Origin: an uncultured Gloeocapsa sp.
GTDB lineage: Bacteria; Cyanobacteriota; Cyanobacteriia; Cyanobacteriales; Gloeocapsaceae
Assembly (NCBI GenBank): GCA_937930495.1
Contig: CALGKL010000328.1
Coordinates: 1 to 8,102 of the forward strand
DNA: 8,102 nucleotides
Reading direction: 5' to 3'
This document shows, piece by piece, positions 6,004-8,102 of this stretch. A program made the position numbers and the translations under genes. Under the pieces are notes generated by a model, which made no database searches, was not told the DNA's origin, and saw only the letters and a program-made list of their open reading frames with translations. The stretch's first letter is position 1. The number at the start of each line of letters is the position of its first letter.

Positions 6004-7206
6004 TTAGCCTTTAGTTTTTTGCGCCCAGACTTTGGTAGGTAATCCCCAAACGTAGATAAATCCTTCAGCAGCGCGATGATCAAATTGGTCCTCAGCACCA
6101 TAGGTAGCTAAATCGGGACTGTAGATAGAGTTTTCAGACTCACGACCGACAATTATAGCGTTACCTTTAAAGAATTTGATTCTGACTACACCAGACACGC
6201 GCTCTTGTGTTTTCAAGATAAAAGCATCTAAAGCTTCTTTGAGGGGACTATACCAAAGTCCTTGGTAAATCATTTCACTATAGGTTTGTTCTAATCCCCG
6301 TTTGTAATGGGTAACATCAGCTAAAAGGGTTAAACTCTCTAAATCACGGTGGGCTGCGATTAAAACCAAGAGAGCGGGAGTTTCATAGATTTCCCGGGAT
6401 TTAATCCCCACAACCCGATTTTCCACCATATCAATACGTCCCACTCCATGATTACCCGCAATTTCGTTAAGCTGAGTCACCAGGGAAACTGGGTCTAAAC
6501 TGACACCATTGAGTTGAGTTGGGATACCCTGTTCAAAACCAATGGTAACGTATTCTGGCTCGTCGGGAGTATCGGCGATCGCCTTAGTCATTAAATAAAT
6601 TTCCTCCGGCGGCTCCACCATAGGATCTTCTAAAGGTCCTGCTTCAATACTACGACCTAGTAAATTGCGATCGATACTGTAGGGTGAGGACTTTTTCACC
6701 GGTGATTCAATGCCAAATTTTTCCCCATAGGCGATGGTTTGTTCACGACTCATTCCCCATTCGCGAGCTGGTGCTAAAACCTTTAAATCTGGTGCTAAAG
6801 ACATAATCGCTACATCAAAACGTACCTGATCATTACCTTTACCCGTACAACCGTGAGCTACCGCATCAGCACCATATTCTCTAGCTGCATCTACTAATAA
6901 TTTAGCGATAAGTGGACGAGCTAAAGCGGTAGATAGGGGGTAACGATTCTCATAGAGTGCATTAGCTTGAATCGAGGGGAAAGCATAATCTTTAACGAAG
7001 GTTTCTACTGCATTAACTACTAAAGACTCTTTAGCGCCGCATTTGAGGGCTTTTTCCTGAATTGGACCTAATTCCTCCCCTTGACCTAAATCAGCAGCAA
7101 GGGTAATTACTTCTTTGACTCCCCACTCGTTCATTAAATAAGGGATACATACCGATGTATCTACACCACCAGAATAAGCTAATACTACTTTATTGGCACG
7201 AACCAT
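6004..7206 (-). CDS. argG: Argininosuccinate synthase
   Basis: A 400-residue cytoplasmic enzyme that joins citrulline and aspartate with ATP to make argininosuccinate, the penultimate step of arginine synthesis. The N-terminal ATP-pyrophosphatase motif [10 protein letters not shown] lies at residues 10-19, and the second family signature [12 protein letters not shown] at 119-130. The length matches the family. An in-frame GTG at 7218 would add four residues, but the ATG at 7206 gives the normal start [14 protein letters not shown] and is preferred; neither has a strong Shine-Dalgarno. A candidate promoter lies upstream, TTGACA (7279-7274) and GATAAA (7255-7250) with an 18-base spacer. The gene diverges from the CBS-CP12 gene and converges with psaI. 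There is no functional link to its neighbours that I can see. Confidence 0.95.
   Translation of the reverse strand: MVRANKVVLAYSGGVDTSVCIPYLMNEWGVKEVITLAADLGQGEELGPIQEKALKCGAKESLVVNAVETFVKDYAFPSIQANALYENRYPLSTALARPLIAKLLVDAAREYGADAVAHGCTGKGNDQVRFDVAIMSLAPDLKVLAPAREWGMSREQTIAYGEKFGIESPVKKSSPYSIDRNLLGRSIEAGPLEDPMVEPPEEIYLMTKAIADTPDEPEYVTIGFEQGIPTQLNGVSLDPVSLVTQLNEIAGNHGVGRIDMVENRVVGIKSREIYETPALLVLIAAHRDLESLTLLADVTHYKRGLEQTYSEMIYQGLWYSPLKEALDAFILKTQERVSGVVRIKFFKGNAIIVGRESENSIYSPDLATYGAEDQFDHRAAEGFIYVWGLPTKVWAQKTKG
6575..6582. repeat. HIP1 octamer GCGATCGC
   Basis: Perfect HIP1 copy within argG, extended to GGCGATCGCC. Confidence 0.85.
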
Positions 7207-7249
7207 ATTGATTGACACTCAAAAAAACATTGATTCGCTATTGTAGCTT

Positions 7250-7281
7250 TTTATCTTGACTAAAAATCATTACTGTCAAGA
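7250..7281 (-). promoter_or_regulatory. Candidate argG promoter overlapping a long dyad
   Basis: On the minus strand a perfect -35 TTGACA (7279-7274) is followed after 18 bases by GATAAA (7255-7250), a 4 of 6 match to the -10. The same DNA carries an inverted repeat TCTTGAC (7254-7260), 14 bases, GTCAAGA (7275-7281). Its half-sites are 21 bases apart centre to centre, two helical turns, so a dimeric repressor bound there would cover the promoter. The binding protein is unknown, and the overlap of the -35 with one arm could be chance. Confidence 0.4.
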
Positions 7282-7309
7282 AATGACTATTTTCCCGATT
7301 TTTGACCAA

Positions 7310-7335
7310 AGCTTCCTACACCCTATTGAGAAGCT
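7310..7335. repeat. Second inverted repeat in the argG/CBS-CP12 intergenic region
   Basis: AGCTTC (7310-7315) and GAAGCT (7330-7335) are perfect inverted arms separated by 14 bases, the same gap as the dyad at 7254-7281. It lies between the two divergent promoters. Six-base arms can occur by chance. Confidence 0.3.
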
Positions 7336-7364
7336 CATCGCGCTCCTTAGTATCCCTTTACCAG

Positions 7365-7370
7365 TATAAT
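7365..7370 (+). promoter_or_regulatory. Candidate -10 box of the CBS-CP12 gene
   Basis: A perfect TATAAT lies 33 bases before the ATG at 7404 and would give a leader of about 27 bases with GAGG at 7391-7394 as ribosome site. No good -35 is found at 16-18 bases upstream, so an activator or alternative sigma factor may be needed. Confidence 0.5.
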
Positions 7371-7403
7371 TCTCAGTGTTGATTTAAACAGAGGTTAATT
7401 TTG

Positions 7404-8015
7404 ATGAAAGCGTCAGAAATTATGACTACGAATGTAGTAACTATTCGGGGTTCAGCGACAGTGGCCGAAGCAGTACGTTTAATGAAAGAAAATGGAATAC
7501 ATTCTTTAATCGTCGATAGACGTGATGATGAAGACGCCTACGGGATTGTTACTGATTCTGATATAGTTTATAAAGTAGTCGCTTACGGTAAAGATCCCAA
7601 AAAAGTTAGGGTTTACGAGATTATGACTAAACCCTGTATAGTTGTTAATCCAGATTTATCGGTAGAGTATGTAGCTCGTTTATTCGCTCAAACTGGTTTA
7701 CACCGCGCACCTGTTATTAAAAATGAGTTGTTAGGGATTATTTCTACCACTGACATTTTAACTAAAGGAAATTTTGTCGAACAGCCTAGAGTTATCCTCC
7801 TAGAGGAAAGAATCGAAAAAGCCAGAGAAGCAGCTCGCGCCATCTGTGCTGAAAAAGGTCCTACCTCCCGTGAATGCGCTGCAGCCTGGGATATTGTTGA
7901 AGAGTTACAAGCAACAGCGGCTCACCAAAAATCCGAAAAATTAGAAAAAACCTATTTTGAGGAATACTGCGAAGAAAACCCCGACGCTTTAGAAGCAAGA
8001 ATTTACGATAACTAG
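7404..8015 (+). CDS. CBS-CP12 fusion protein
   Basis: A 203-residue protein with two CBS repeats (about 1-60 and 70-125) and a CP12 domain (about 137-203). Each CBS repeat ends in its usual nucleotide-contacting segment: GIVTDSDI (47-54) and GIISTTDIL (111-119). The CP12 part has the first cysteine pair C148 and C158, the core AWDIVEEL (161-168) and a GAPDH-type tail. Of the second pair only C189 remains; the position of the partner is A198 (EARIYDN where canonical CP12 has ECR). CP12 binds GAPDH and phosphoribulokinase to switch off the Calvin cycle under oxidising conditions, and CBS-CP12 proteins are known in cyanobacteria to bind adenylates and affect phosphoribulokinase. The ATG at 7404 was preferred over the TTG at 7401; GAGG at 7391-7394 fits either. 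Confidence 0.92.
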   Translation: MKASEIMTTNVVTIRGSATVAEAVRLMKENGIHSLIVDRRDDEDAYGIVTDSDIVYKVVAYGKDPKKVRVYEIMTKPCIVVNPDLSVEYVARLFAQTGLHRAPVIKNELLGIISTTDILTKGNFVEQPRVILLEERIEKAREAARAICAEKGPTSRECAAAWDIVEELQATAAHQKSEKLEKTYFEEYCEENPDALEARIYDN

Positions 8016-8083
8016 ACTTTCAAACTGAAGCTTCTAAAAGTTATAGCACTGAGCTAATAAGTATTGATAATTTTGATTAAAAT

Positions 8084-8102
8084 CCCCCTTTTTCAAAGGG
8101 GG
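8084..8102. repeat. Perfect hairpin at window edge, terminator or dispersed repeat
   Basis: CCCCCTTT, loop TTC and AAAGGGGG give an 8-pair perfect stem ending on the last base of the window. It follows the CBS-CP12 stop by 68 bases and could terminate that gene if a T-tract lies just beyond. On the minus strand it is followed by ATTTTAATC, a weak T-tract. CCCCCTTT/AAAGGGGG hairpins also form the edge of short dispersed repeats in many cyanobacterial genomes, so the sequence beyond the edge decides between the two. The 68 bases before it (8016-8083) are AT-rich and hold no gene. Confidence 0.5.

Noticed and set aside
7207..7218. Four-residue N-terminal extension of ArgG from a GTG codon
   Set aside because: No ribosome site serves the GTG, and the ATG at 7206 gives the normal family N-terminus.
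7207..7403. Possible NtcA site upstream of argG
   Set aside because: I looked for GTA-N8-TAC on both strands in this intergenic region and in those upstream of psaL, psaI and the ferredoxin gene and found none.

Overview
The window comes from a cyanobacterium. It encodes photosystem I subunits PsaL and PsaI, a MenG-type phytylnaphthoquinone methyltransferase, a plant-type [2Fe-2S] ferredoxin, a CBS-CP12 fusion protein and a PatA-family response regulator. Six copies of the palindrome GCGATCGC (HIP1) lie in the coding DNA. Base composition is moderately AT-rich and even, with no transposase, integrase, tRNA, rRNA or CRISPR array. I cannot name the genus. The PsaL sequence recalls relatives of the heterocyst-forming lineage in one loop, but no heterocyst gene is visible.

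Layout. (1) 1-1626, minus strand: a PatA/PilG-like regulator followed by a PilH/CheY-like receiver cut by the window edge. This is the start of what is usually a chemotaxis-like (tax/pil) operon for pilus-driven motility or phototaxis. (2) 1782-4743, plus strand: a tight three-gene run of a saccharopine-dehydrogenase-like oxidoreductase of unknown role, a family 4-like glycosyltransferase (2 bases later) and menG (14 bases later). (3) 4744-5661, minus strand: a ferredoxin gene that abuts the end of menG with no intervening base, then psaL with a strong intrinsic terminator behind it. (4) 5830-5955, plus strand: the tiny psaI gene, divergent from psaL. (5) 6004-7206, minus strand: argG, convergent with psaI. 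(6) 7404-8015, plus strand: a CBS-CP12 gene divergent from argG. The last 19 bases are a perfect hairpin at the window edge.

How the genes fit together. The middle of the window is centred on photosystem I. MenG makes the final methylation of phylloquinone, the A1 electron carrier; PsaL and PsaI form the part of photosystem I that sets its oligomeric state; and a [2Fe-2S] ferredoxin is the class of protein that accepts its electrons. CBS-CP12 links adenylate status or redox state to the Calvin cycle. ArgG is ordinary arginine biosynthesis.

I see no clearly undescribed system. The best leads are a CP12 tail that has lost one cysteine of its C-terminal redox pair, the PsaL type combined with a divergent psaI-psaL arrangement, the unassigned oxidoreductase coupled to a glycosyltransferase ahead of menG, and dyad-symmetric elements in the two divergent promoter regions. 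Four start codons were chosen at an internal ATG rather than at an upstream codon.
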